The notes under the pieces: generated by a model
What the model was told of the DNA's origin: nothing
Database searches by the model: none
Seen by the model: the letters and a program-made list of their open reading frames with translations, nothing else
In this document: piece by piece, positions 1-5,146 of the stretch
Position numbering within the stretch: the first letter of the stretch is position 1
Layout of the letters: every line of letters starts with the position of its first letter
Made by a program: the position numbers and the translations under genes
From: JBIOJM01 sp044450785
GTDB taxonomy: Bacteria > Planctomycetota > Planctomycetia > Isosphaerales > Isosphaeraceae
DNA: 6,396 nt
Reading direction: 5' to 3'
Assembly: GCA_044450785.1 (NCBI GenBank)
Contig: JBIOJM010000458.1
Span: 1-6,396, forward strand

Positions 1-246
1 CGTCAAGGCCGCGGTCTGTCCGCAATTGCGCCTCAGGAGAATGACCCGCACGTGCTCGGGGTCGCTCCGCTGGATCGTCTCGAGCCGCGCGGTCGTACCG
101 TCCGTCGAGCCGTCGTCGACGAAAATCAGCTCGTAGGGCCGCCTCAGGGGGCGCAACACCGCGTCGAGCTCGGCGTGCAGCGGCTCGACGTTGCCCACCT
201 CATTGAACACCGGAATCAAGACCGACAGATCGATTGAAATCGTCAT
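1..246 (-). CDS. Family 2 glycosyltransferase, N-terminal part (cut by window edge)
   Basis: Only the first 82 codons lie in the window; the gene runs off the left edge still in frame. The product starts MTISIDLSVLIPVFNE, the usual first beta strand of a GT-A fold family 2 glycosyltransferase. It continues to IFVDDGSTDGT at residues 41-51, where D44 and D45 fit the nucleotide-sugar binding acidic pair, and to LLRRNCGQTAAL at 70-81. This combination is typical of the dolichol/polyprenyl-phosphate mannosyl- or glucosyltransferase-like subgroup, which transfers a sugar from a nucleotide sugar to a lipid carrier or glycan at the membrane face. The C-terminal half, where membrane helices would show, is not visible, so the exact donor and acceptor cannot be named. 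ATG at 246 is the first Met before the conserved strand; only a weak ribosome binding site precedes it. It follows the sugar isomerase gene in the same direction across a 104-bp gap. Confidence 0.88.
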   Translation of the reverse strand, partial: MTISIDLSVLIPVFNEVGNVEPLHAELDAVLRPLRRPYELIFVDDGSTDGTTARLETIQRSDPEHVRVILLRRNCGQTAALT

Positions 247-283
247 CACTTTTATGGACTGGATCGCAAATGGTGCCTGGGGC

Positions 284-357
284 CTCGTGACGGGTGACGG
301 GTGACGGGTGACGGGTGAAGATTCTCCGGTCTGATTTGATTGGCAGCCCGTCACGAG
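284..357 (-). promoter_or_regulatory. Inverted repeat around the isomerase stop with alternative pairing registers
   Basis: CTCGTGACGGG (284-294) and CCCGTCACGAG (347-357) form a perfect 11-bp inverted repeat. The arm at 347-357 covers the isomerase stop codon at 351-353. In the minus-strand transcript this arm can pair over 11 bp with the most distal repeat unit, or over 8 bp with any of the three nearer units. The hairpin could act between the isomerase and glycosyltransferase messages as a stabiliser, processing site or weak terminator. No T-tract follows it on the minus strand, so an intrinsic terminator is not well supported. The complementarity is seen; the role is inference. Confidence 0.45.
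287..318. repeat. 7-bp tandem repeat GTGACGG, four units plus a partial
   Basis: Four perfect copies of GTGACGG occupy 287-293, 294-300, 301-307 and 308-314, followed by a partial GTGA at 315-318. The array lies in the gap between the isomerase stop and the glycosyltransferase start. Because the unit is 7 bp it shifts reading frame and is not a coding repeat. Each unit, read with its neighbour as GTGACGGG, is complementary to CCCGTCAC at the isomerase stop codon. Confidence 0.93.
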
Positions 358-1271
358 CCGCCACAATATTGAAGCAGAAAACGGCGGCTGATGTTGAGCG
401 CGTCGAGACGAGATTCGAGCGAGCTTTCGAAGGCGCGATCCTCGACCTCGACCGCGATGTGTCCGTTGTATCCGGCATCGCTCGCCGCGCCCAGGAAGGC
501 ACCCCAGCGGACGTCGCCCAGACCGGGGATCTTGGGCGTGTGCCACAGCTTGGGATAGGACAGGACCCCGTGTTGATCGAGGGCCGCGCGGTCGATCCTG
601 GCGTCCTTGGCATGGATGTGGAAGATCCGGTCCTTGAACTCGGCCAGGGGAGCGATGTAGTCCATCTGCTGCCAGATCAAGTGCGAGGGATCGTAGTTCA
701 GGCCGAAATAAGGGCTCGGGATGTCGTGGAACATCCTCCGCCAGATGACCGGGGTCGTCGCCAGGTTCTTGCCACCGGGCCACTCGTCGCCGGTGAAGAG
801 CATCGGGCAGTTCTCGATGCCGATCTTTACTCCCCTGGTCTCGGCATGAGCGATCATGGGCCGCCAGACGTCGAGAAATCGCGCCCAGTTGGCGTCGACC
901 GGCAAGGCAGGGTCGCGGCCGACGAACGTATTGACGACGTCGACCCCCAGCGCCGCCGCGGCGTCGATCACCCTGCGCAGATGCGACAAGACGACCTCGG
1001 CCTCGGCCGGATCGGGTGACAGCGGGTTGGGATAATAGCCCAGTCCCGAGATCGCAACGCGATGGATGGCCAGGAGGTCCCGGACCTTGTCGATCGCGCC
1101 GGCCGCCAGGTTGGTCGCGTCGAGGTGCGTGACTCCCGCGTACCGGCGCTCGGACTTGCCGGGTGGCCAGCACATCAGCTCGACGCTGGCAAAGCCTGCG
1201 TGACTCGCGAAGCTGAGTACCTGGTCGAGCGTGTACTCCGGCAGGATCGCCGAGACGAATCCGATTTTCAT
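351..1271 (-). CDS. Sugar phosphate isomerase/epimerase (xylose isomerase-like TIM barrel)
   Basis: The 306-residue product matches the length and layout of the AP_endonuc_2 / xylose isomerase-like TIM-barrel family, cytoplasmic metal-dependent enzymes that isomerise or epimerise sugars and inositol derivatives. It begins MKIGFVSAILPEYTLDQVL, the first strand and helix. Candidate metal ligands fall in the expected order: E153 in GIENCPM, D194 and H197 in NYDPSHL, H218/H220 in HIHAKD, and E275 or E277 in VEVED near the C terminus. The PGLGDVRW segment at 249-256 is also typical. The ATG at 1271 is chosen because AGGTG lies 5 nt upstream and the family N terminus begins there; the frame stays open to 1463, but only inside the rhomboid gene. 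It starts 17 nt after the rhomboid stop, which suggests one transcript. The substrate cannot be read from sequence; members are often annotated as IolE-like or hydroxypyruvate isomerase-like without proof. Confidence 0.9.
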   Translation of the reverse strand: MKIGFVSAILPEYTLDQVLSFASHAGFASVELMCWPPGKSERRYAGVTHLDATNLAAGAIDKVRDLLAIHRVAISGLGYYPNPLSPDPAEAEVVLSHLRRVIDAAAALGVDVVNTFVGRDPALPVDANWARFLDVWRPMIAHAETRGVKIGIENCPMLFTGDEWPGGKNLATTPVIWRRMFHDIPSPYFGLNYDPSHLIWQQMDYIAPLAEFKDRIFHIHAKDARIDRAALDQHGVLSYPKLWHTPKIPGLGDVRWGAFLGAASDAGYNGHIAVEVEDRAFESSLESRLDALNISRRFLLQYCGGS

Positions 1272-1288
1272 TGTGACACCTGAACTGG

Positions 1289-2194
1289 CTAGAACCGTAG
1301 CACTCCGAAGGCGACGCCCACGATCAATCCCACGACGTGCGCGGCATTGGCGATCGGCCCCATGACTCCGGTCATGCAGAGCGCGAGATAGATCAGAATG
1401 AAAGTGACGCTGTTGGGATGCAAGATCATCCCCTGTTCGGGCTCGTAGAGGCCTTTGATCCAAATGTACCCGAACAGCGCGCAGATCACCCCCGAAATGC
1501 CGCCGAAAGACTGCGGCTCGCCCGGATCGACTCGTTCCATATAGAGATACTGACCGAGGTTGGAGACGACCGCCGCGATCAGGACCAGGCCAGCCAGCCG
1601 GAGGGTGCCCCGGCGGATCTCGATCAAGGAGCCGAACGAGCTGAGCGCCAAGACGTTCATCAGGAGGTGCAGGATGCCGAAGTGCAGGAAGATCGGCGTC
1701 ACGAGCCGCCAGACCTCGCCGTGGAGGATGTTGTTCGAGCCGTTGCTGCGCTCTCGACCCTCAAGGTCGATGTACGAGGTCGAGAAGCTCAGCCCGTTGT
1801 GCACCACGGACGCATAATTCGGCGATTCGAGCAGGACGAACACGACCAGGGAAACGGCCACCAGCGCCAGGATCAAGGGGCGCCGGCGCAGGCCGGGGTA
1901 GGCCCACAGGTCAGTGACCTCTCGATAGTTCTTGCGGAACTGCTGATCGAGCTGCTGCTCTTGCCGGCGGATCGCCAGGGCGGCTTCGACCGCGTCGCGG
2001 TAGAGTGGGTCGTCGGGACGGCTCAGGTAATTCTGGAGTTGGACGCGGGCTTGCTCGACGTGGTCTTCGTTGTAGATCCAGAGGGACCAGCCCTCGGGCT
2101 GCTCGTCAATGCGGCTTTTGATGCCGAGAGTCAGCAGGTAATCGGTGAAGACCTTGTGGTCGAGGGTCTTGGGCAATGTTCCGATCTGGCGCAA
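1289..2194 (-). CDS. Rhomboid-family intramembrane serine protease with GlpG-like N-terminal domain
   Basis: The 301-residue product is a GlpG-type rhomboid, an inner-membrane protease cutting other membrane proteins within or near their transmembrane segments. Residues 1-70 resemble the cytoplasmic Rhomboid_N domain (RQIGTLPKT..., ending RPDDPLYRDAVEAA, comparable to the NPADPRY region of E. coli GlpG). About six membrane segments follow, near 105-123, 164-190, 197-216, 228-249, 262-278 and 284-300. The active-site set is complete: H176 and N180 in HFGILHLLMN (oxyanion side), nucleophile S234 in GGISG, and H286 in NAAHVVG. An active protease is therefore expected. The start is taken as TTG at 2194 because AGGGG lies 8 nt upstream and the domain begins at once with RQIGTL. 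An ATG at 2314 would add 40 residues of no recognisable domain. It is the first gene of the leftward cluster, divergent from the Uma2 genes. Confidence 0.92.
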   Translation of the reverse strand: MRQIGTLPKTLDHKVFTDYLLTLGIKSRIDEQPEGWSLWIYNEDHVEQARVQLQNYLSRPDDPLYRDAVEAALAIRRQEQQLDQQFRKNYREVTDLWAYPGLRRRPLILALVAVSLVVFVLLESPNYASVVHNGLSFSTSYIDLEGRERSNGSNNILHGEVWRLVTPIFLHFGILHLLMNVLALSSFGSLIEIRRGTLRLAGLVLIAAVVSNLGQYLYMERVDPGEPQSFGGISGVICALFGYIWIKGLYEPEQGMILHPNSVTFILIYLALCMTGVMGPIANAAHVVGLIVGVAFGVLRF

Positions 2195-2202
2195 GGGTGA
2201 AT

Positions 2203-2207
2203 CCCCT
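2203..2207 (-). promoter_or_regulatory. Shine-Dalgarno site deciding the TTG start of the rhomboid gene
   Basis: Read on the minus strand the sequence is GAGGGGATTCACCC followed by TTG. AGGGG is complementary to the 16S rRNA tail and sits 8 nt before the TTG codon, supporting this rare start over the ATG at 2314. Confidence 0.6.
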
Positions 2208-2373
2208 CGAATCGAGCGCAACGGTGCAGTGGGCGAAGTCAGCCCGGCCTCGGTACGAAGACGCGTTGCTCGAGACCGTTCCCAGACTACCACATCCCGG
2301 GCGCCGGCTCCCACCCGGTTGGTCCTTCGCCGCTGTCTGGGGCCGGCTTATCCCCGCGCTCCCATGTCGACGA

Positions 2374-2402
2374 TTGGCGGGCCGCGACGGGCGTGATACG
2401 AT
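2374..2402 (+). promoter_or_regulatory. Candidate sigma-70 extended -10 promoter for the Uma2 genes
   Basis: TTGGCG (2374-2379) is followed after 17 nt by TACGAT (2397-2402). A TG at 2394-2395 gives the extended -10 form TGnTAnnAT. Each hexamer matches the E. coli consensus at 4 of 6 positions and the spacing is ideal, placing a start site near 2409, some 30 nt before the first Uma2 ATG. The rest of the 247-bp divergent region (2195-2441) shows no gene and no clear promoter for the rhomboid gene. Planctomycete promoter rules may differ from E. coli. Confidence 0.38.
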
Positions 2403-2441
2403 GATCTCGGCTGACGTCCCAGTTCATGACGAGACTCTGCC

Positions 2442-3170
2442 ATGACCACCTTCGGCACGATCAAAAAGCCGCAGCGCAAAACCTGGACCCTCGCCGACCT
2501 GCATCGCCGGTTCGGCCCGATGCCTTTCGAGCGCATTCGCCAGAACCCGCCCCCGGGCTCCGGGACGGTCGACGACGTCGTCCGGCTCAACGACCACGAG
2601 GACCGGCTCTGTGAGCTGGTTGACGGTATATTGGTGCAGAAAACCGCGGGTCTCCGGGAATCCATCATTGCTGGGAATATTCTGACCATCCTCAATGTCT
2701 TCGTCCAGCCACGGGGATTAGGGCTAGTGGCCGGTGAAGCGGGCACAATTCAACTCGATATCAACTTGGTTCGGATCTCCGATGTTTCGTTTTTCTCATT
2801 GGAGCATATACCAGGCGGCGAGATCCCCGAGGAACCGATTCCCTTGCTCATCCCCGGCTTGGCCGTCGAGGTCATCAGCCGGGGCAACACCCGCAAGGAG
2901 ATGGACGAGAAGCTCCAGGAGTATTTCGAGAAGGGGGTCCGCCTGGTCTGGTACGTTCGGCCGCGTAGTCGGGTCGTGGACGTCTACACGGCGCCGGACC
3001 ACTTTGCCCGGCTAACGGCCTCGATGCGGCTCGACGGCGGCGATGTCCTTCCCGGTTTCTCGGTCCAGGTCGGTGAGCTGTTTGAAATACCGAAGCGACC
3101 CGGCAATAAAACGGAACAGAAGAAAAATGGCCCGCACCCCGAAATGAAGAACGGCCCGCGGAAGGGATGA
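2442..3170 (+). CDS. Uma2 family endonuclease-like protein, copy 1
   Basis: The 242-residue product belongs to the Uma2 (DUF820) family, a PD-(D/E)XK nuclease-fold group very abundant in planctomycetes and cyanobacteria, whose biological targets are unknown. The layout is a planctomycete-type N-terminal segment (TWTLADL at 14-20, then FGPMPFERIRQNPPPG), ELVDGILV at 58-65, the core strand with D114 in RISDVSF, AVEVIS with E143, K157, and Y161 in EYFEKG followed by VRLVWYVRP. The likely acidic and lysine active-site residues are present, but the usual PD is SD here and the usual SPSNTP after the catalytic Glu is SRGNTR, which may weaken activity. The tail from about 218 is Lys-rich and disordered-looking, with KNGP twice. 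ATG at 2442 aligns residue for residue with copy 2. An ATG at 2426 is out of frame. The next gene starts 36 nt downstream. Confidence 0.9.
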   Translation: MTTFGTIKKPQRKTWTLADLHRRFGPMPFERIRQNPPPGSGTVDDVVRLNDHEDRLCELVDGILVQKTAGLRESIIAGNILTILNVFVQPRGLGLVAGEAGTIQLDINLVRISDVSFFSLEHIPGGEIPEEPIPLLIPGLAVEVISRGNTRKEMDEKLQEYFEKGVRLVWYVRPRSRVVDVYTAPDHFARLTASMRLDGGDVLPGFSVQVGELFEIPKRPGNKTEQKKNGPHPEMKNGPRKG

Positions 3171-3206
3171 TCTCTACTCCCGCCGCAGCCCATGACGAGA
3201 TTAGCC

Positions 3207-3923
3207 ATGGCCACCATCGACGCGATTAATAGACCGCGGCGGAAGACCTGGACCCTCGCCGACCTGTATCGCCGGTTCGGCCCGATGCCTTTCGAGCGCA
3301 TTCGCCAGAATCCACCCCCGGGGACCGCCACGGTCGACGACGTCGTCCGGCTCAACGACCATGAAGATCGGCTCTATGAACTGGTCGACGGGATTCTAGT
3401 GGAGAAGACCGTGGGGTACGAAGAATCCTACATCGCCGGGGAGATCCTGACACGCCTGAAAAACTTTGTTGAACGGCGAAAGCTGGGACTGGTGAACGGT
3501 GAAGGCGGGATGGTGAAGCTCGACATCGACCTGGTACGGATACCGGACGTCTCGTTTGTCTCGTGGGATCGGGTGCCCGGGCGTAAATTCCCTACTGAAC
3601 AGGTTCCCCCGCTCGTCCCGGACCTGGCCGTCGAGGTCATCAGCCCGAGCAACACCCCCAAGGAGATGGACGAGAAGCTCCATGAGTACTTCGAGAAGGG
3701 GGGTCGTTTGGTCTGGTTTGTGCGGCCCAAGTCTCGGGTCGTCGACGTCTACACGGCGCCGGATCGCTTCACCCGGCTGACGGCGTCGGCGCGCCTGGAC
3801 GGAGGTGACGTCTTGCCCGGCTTCTCGGTCCAGGTGGGCAAGTTGTTCCAAAAGCCGAAAGCGCCGGGCAATGACAAGGGGAAAGAGAAAGAAAAAAAGA
3901 ATGGTCCGCGGCGCGGCCGTTGA
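3207..3923 (+). CDS. Uma2 family endonuclease-like protein, copy 2
   Basis: The 238-residue paralogue of the preceding gene carries a more canonical Uma2 core: ELVDGILV at 58-65, RIPDVSF with P113-D114, PDLAVEVISPSNTP with E143, K157 and EYFEKG with Y161. If only one of the pair is an active nuclease-fold enzyme, this copy is the better candidate. Residues 1-70 and 141-222 are close to copy 1, while 71-140 differ strongly. The tail (GKEKEKKNGPRRGR) is short and basic. An in-frame ATG at 3192 exists, but the ATG at 3207 is preferred. It matches the length of copy 1, and the stretch between the two ATGs differs by one base from the corresponding stretch before copy 1, so it is not conserved coding sequence. 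No promoter is seen in the 36-nt gap, so it probably shares the transcript of copy 1. The family's cellular role is unknown. Confidence 0.9.
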   Translation: MATIDAINRPRRKTWTLADLYRRFGPMPFERIRQNPPPGTATVDDVVRLNDHEDRLYELVDGILVEKTVGYEESYIAGEILTRLKNFVERRKLGLVNGEGGMVKLDIDLVRIPDVSFVSWDRVPGRKFPTEQVPPLVPDLAVEVISPSNTPKEMDEKLHEYFEKGGRLVWFVRPKSRVVDVYTAPDRFTRLTASARLDGGDVLPGFSVQVGKLFQKPKAPGNDKGKEKEKKNGPRRGR

Positions 3924-3974
3924 TGAATGCTGGATCAATTTCGCGAGCATCGTTTTGCGGAGCTTACACGCGTC

Positions 3975-4907
3975 ATGTCCCAGAGTCCGCCCCGGTACCG
4001 CCTGGTGATTTTCGAGGCGATTGACGACCCCCAAGGACTCCGCGAGATGGTGTGCCGGGTGACGGGCATGCACCCGACCGACGTGGTGCAGTGGCTGGCC
4101 CGCGCGCCGGGAACATGGCCCCAGCCACTGGATGAGCCCGAAGTACGTCAACTGCTGGACGGGCTGTATCAGGCTGAAATTGCGGCGGAGGCGTGGCGGA
4201 TCGACCAGTTTCCGGATTTGAGTCCGGCGCGAACGGTCCACCGCGCCGCCTGCTTGAGCGAAGGTTTCCGGATCGAGGGACTGCGGGGCGAACCGACGCA
4301 CTGGGTGCCGTGGGACCGGATCGAGCTGATCTGCGCCGGGCGAGTCTCGGCCGAGGATGAGTTTCGCCACGTCCAGACTCCCCGCTGGCCGTCGACGGTC
4401 GTGGCGGGAATCCGCGCGCTGGCTTTGATGAAGCCCGAGCCGTCCAGCCGGCACGCCCGCGCCGCGCGAATCCCACGCGATCCAGTCGGTGAAGTCGTCA
4501 TCGTCCGCCGTGACCCGCGGATCGCTTTCCGCGTCGTCGAAAATCAGATGAACTACGCCTACCTGGGCGAGCGGCGCTGCAACTCGGCCGCGGAGAACTT
4601 TCCGCTGTTCGTCGCCGACCTTTGCGCCCGGGCCGGCGCGGCGTTCGTCACCCCATCGACGCGTTCGTTGCTGGAGCGCCGCGAGCCCGCCGAGTACGAA
4701 TTCGCGAGCTCCCAGGCGCTGCTGGACTACGCGACTCACCGCCTGCTCTGGAGCTGGTATCGCCGCGACCGCGACGCCGGATCGCGCCCGGATGCCCCGG
4801 ACGAGCCACACGACCCGGAACCGGGCACCGGCAACGACACAGACACAGACACAGACACCGACACCGACTCGGACCCGGATCTGGACATGGAATTGCCGGC
4901 ACCGTAG
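3975..4907 (+). CDS. Hypothetical protein, planctomycete-type, with Asp-Thr repeat tail
   Basis: I do not recognise a named domain. The 310-residue product starts MSQSPPRYRLVIFEA and has a soluble, mixed alpha/beta-looking body. Notable stretches are VTGMHPTDVVQWLARAPG near 30-47, HWVPWDRIELI, RIPRDPVGEVVIVRRDPR, ENQMNYAYLGERR and EYEFASSQALLDYATHRLLWSWYRRDR near the end. No signal peptide or membrane helix is visible. From residue 288 it turns into alternating DT (five units), DS, DP, DL and DM. The frame is open to an ATG at 3927, only 3 nt after the Uma2 stop. I prefer 3975 because codons 3927-3974 end in A/T about half the time, unlike the strongly GC3 body, and GGAG lies 12 nt before 3975; the choice is not certain. 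It sits 51 nt behind the Uma2 pair, so co-transcription is likely. The gene-like codon pattern and stop-free frame make it real; its function is unknown. Confidence 0.78.
   Translation: MSQSPPRYRLVIFEAIDDPQGLREMVCRVTGMHPTDVVQWLARAPGTWPQPLDEPEVRQLLDGLYQAEIAAEAWRIDQFPDLSPARTVHRAACLSEGFRIEGLRGEPTHWVPWDRIELICAGRVSAEDEFRHVQTPRWPSTVVAGIRALALMKPEPSSRHARAARIPRDPVGEVVIVRRDPRIAFRVVENQMNYAYLGERRCNSAAENFPLFVADLCARAGAAFVTPSTRSLLERREPAEYEFASSQALLDYATHRLLWSWYRRDRDAGSRPDAPDEPHDPEPGTGNDTDTDTDTDTDSDPDLDMELPAP
4836..4889 (+). repeat. Hexanucleotide GACACA/GACACC microsatellite encoding an Asp-X tail
   Basis: GACACA occurs three times (4836-4853), then GACACC twice (4854-4865), then decayed units GACTCG, GACCCG, GATCTG and GACATG to 4889. 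All units keep frame and encode (DT)5-DS-DP-DL-DM at the C terminus of the hypothetical protein. Slippage by whole units would change tail length without breaking the frame. Confidence 0.88.
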
Positions 4908-4936
4908 CCCGTCCACGGTTTTCGCGCTGCCGCTGG

Positions 4937-5013
4937 CCCCGCGTGTCGCCGCGGAACGTGGCTCCGCGGCAACAAGGTGACAGCAATTCTTCTCATCCGC
5001 GCGGGGTTTTGTT
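4937..5013 (+). terminator. Candidate composite hairpin terminator between the hypothetical gene and metK
   Basis: An outer 7-bp stem pairs CCCCGCG (4937-4943) with CGCGGGG (5000-5006), directly followed by TTTTGTT (5007-5013). Inside it a perfect 8-bp hairpin pairs GCCGCGGA (4948-4955) with TCCGCGGC (4963-4970) around a 7-nt loop. It begins 30 nt after the hypothetical gene stop. The 56-nt distance between outer arms is longer than in classical intrinsic terminators, so termination is possible but not certain. Confidence 0.38.
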
Positions 5014-5018
5014 AGACT
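4990..5018 (+). promoter_or_regulatory. Weak candidate promoter for metK
   Basis: TTCTCA (4990-4995) and TAGACT (5013-5018) are separated by 17 nt, with TG at 5010-5011 giving an extended -10. Each hexamer matches consensus at 4 of 6. A start near 5025 would give a leader of about 120 nt containing the structured element at 5061-5109. It overlaps the T-rich end of the terminator candidate, so one of the two calls may be wrong. Confidence 0.25.
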
Positions 5019-5060
5019 TCGAGATCACCCGGGCAATCAATCGTCCGGCGGAGGACCACA

Positions 5061-5140
5061 CGCCGAGGAGCGTCCGTTCATCTTCTCAACCTGGGAAGGG
5101 CCCTCGGCGCAAGACATTGATACTCGACCGGTGGAGGCCC
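5061..5140 (+). promoter_or_regulatory. Structured metK leader with mutually exclusive helices, possible riboswitch
   Basis: An 8-bp stem pairs CGCCGAGG (5061-5068) with CCTCGGCG (5102-5109). It encloses a 13-nt single-stranded stretch and a 6-bp hairpin CTTCTC/GGGAAG (5082-5087 with 5093-5098, one T-G pair, loop AACCT). In an alternative fold, GGG-C-CCTC (5098-5105) pairs with GAGGCCC (5134-5140), burying the metK ribosome binding site in a 7-bp helix with one bulged C. The two folds share 5102-5105 and exclude each other, the usual geometry of a translational switch. The 5' arm reads CGAGGAGCG (5064-5072), as in the conserved SAH riboswitch core, but the following CUGC and the 3' AGGCUCG are not matched exactly. 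Pairing is seen in the sequence; switching and ligand are inference. Confidence 0.35.
5133..5137 (+). promoter_or_regulatory. Strong Shine-Dalgarno site deciding the GTG start of metK
   Basis: GGAGG lies 9 nt before GTG at 5147. It fixes this start against a frame that stays open back to 4622, and it is the site that the upstream leader can sequester. Confidence 0.8.
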
Positions 5141-5146
5141 TTTTCC

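Larger units (their letters stand above)
2401..3923 (+). repeat. Tandem gene duplication (two Uma2 units)
   Basis: Two direct units, about 2401-3166 and 3167-3923, each begin with ATGATCTC, contain a CATGACGAGA stretch just before the start codon, and encode one Uma2 protein. The proteins align without gaps from residue 1 to about 222. The boundary of unit 2 falls on the stop codon region of copy 1 (ATGA at 3167-3170), and a related TGATGA occurs at the end of copy 2 (3921-3926). Unit 2 therefore lacks the promoter found upstream of unit 1. Confidence 0.8.

Noticed and set aside
287..318. CRISPR-like array
   Set aside because: The units are 7 bp, directly adjacent and without spacers, so this is a simple tandem repeat.
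315..1283. Plus-strand open frames opposite the isomerase gene
   Set aside because: They mirror the isomerase coding pattern on the other strand and encode no recognisable motif.
1272..1463. 64-codon upstream extension of the sugar isomerase
   Set aside because: It lies inside the rhomboid gene, and the family N terminus MKIGFVS starts at 1271 with AGGTG 5 nt upstream.
2195..2314. ATG start at 2314 for the rhomboid gene
   Set aside because: The added 40 residues match no domain; the TTG at 2194 has a well-placed AGGGG and begins the conserved N-terminal domain directly.
3192..3206. Upstream in-frame ATG of Uma2 copy 2
   Set aside because: The equivalent ATG before copy 1 (2426) is out of frame because of a one-base length difference, so this stretch is conserved as leader rather than as protein.
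2442..3923. Uma2 pair as a restriction-modification or defence system
   Set aside because: There is no methyltransferase, helicase, toxin partner or mobile element nearby, and Uma2 genes are widespread in such genomes without shown defence role.
3396..4916. Long minus-strand open frame of 506 codons opposite Uma2 copy 2 and the hypothetical gene
   Set aside because: It is antisense to two genes with clear coding pattern, its translation has no recognisable domain and is full of low-complexity Arg, Val and Cys stretches, as expected for a shadow frame in GC-rich DNA.
4622..5146. 175-codon N-terminal extension of the metK frame
   Set aside because: It overlaps the hypothetical gene in another frame, encodes Arg/His repeat sequence from the microsatellite, and the GTG at 5147 has a strong ribosome binding site and the right distance to GHPDK.
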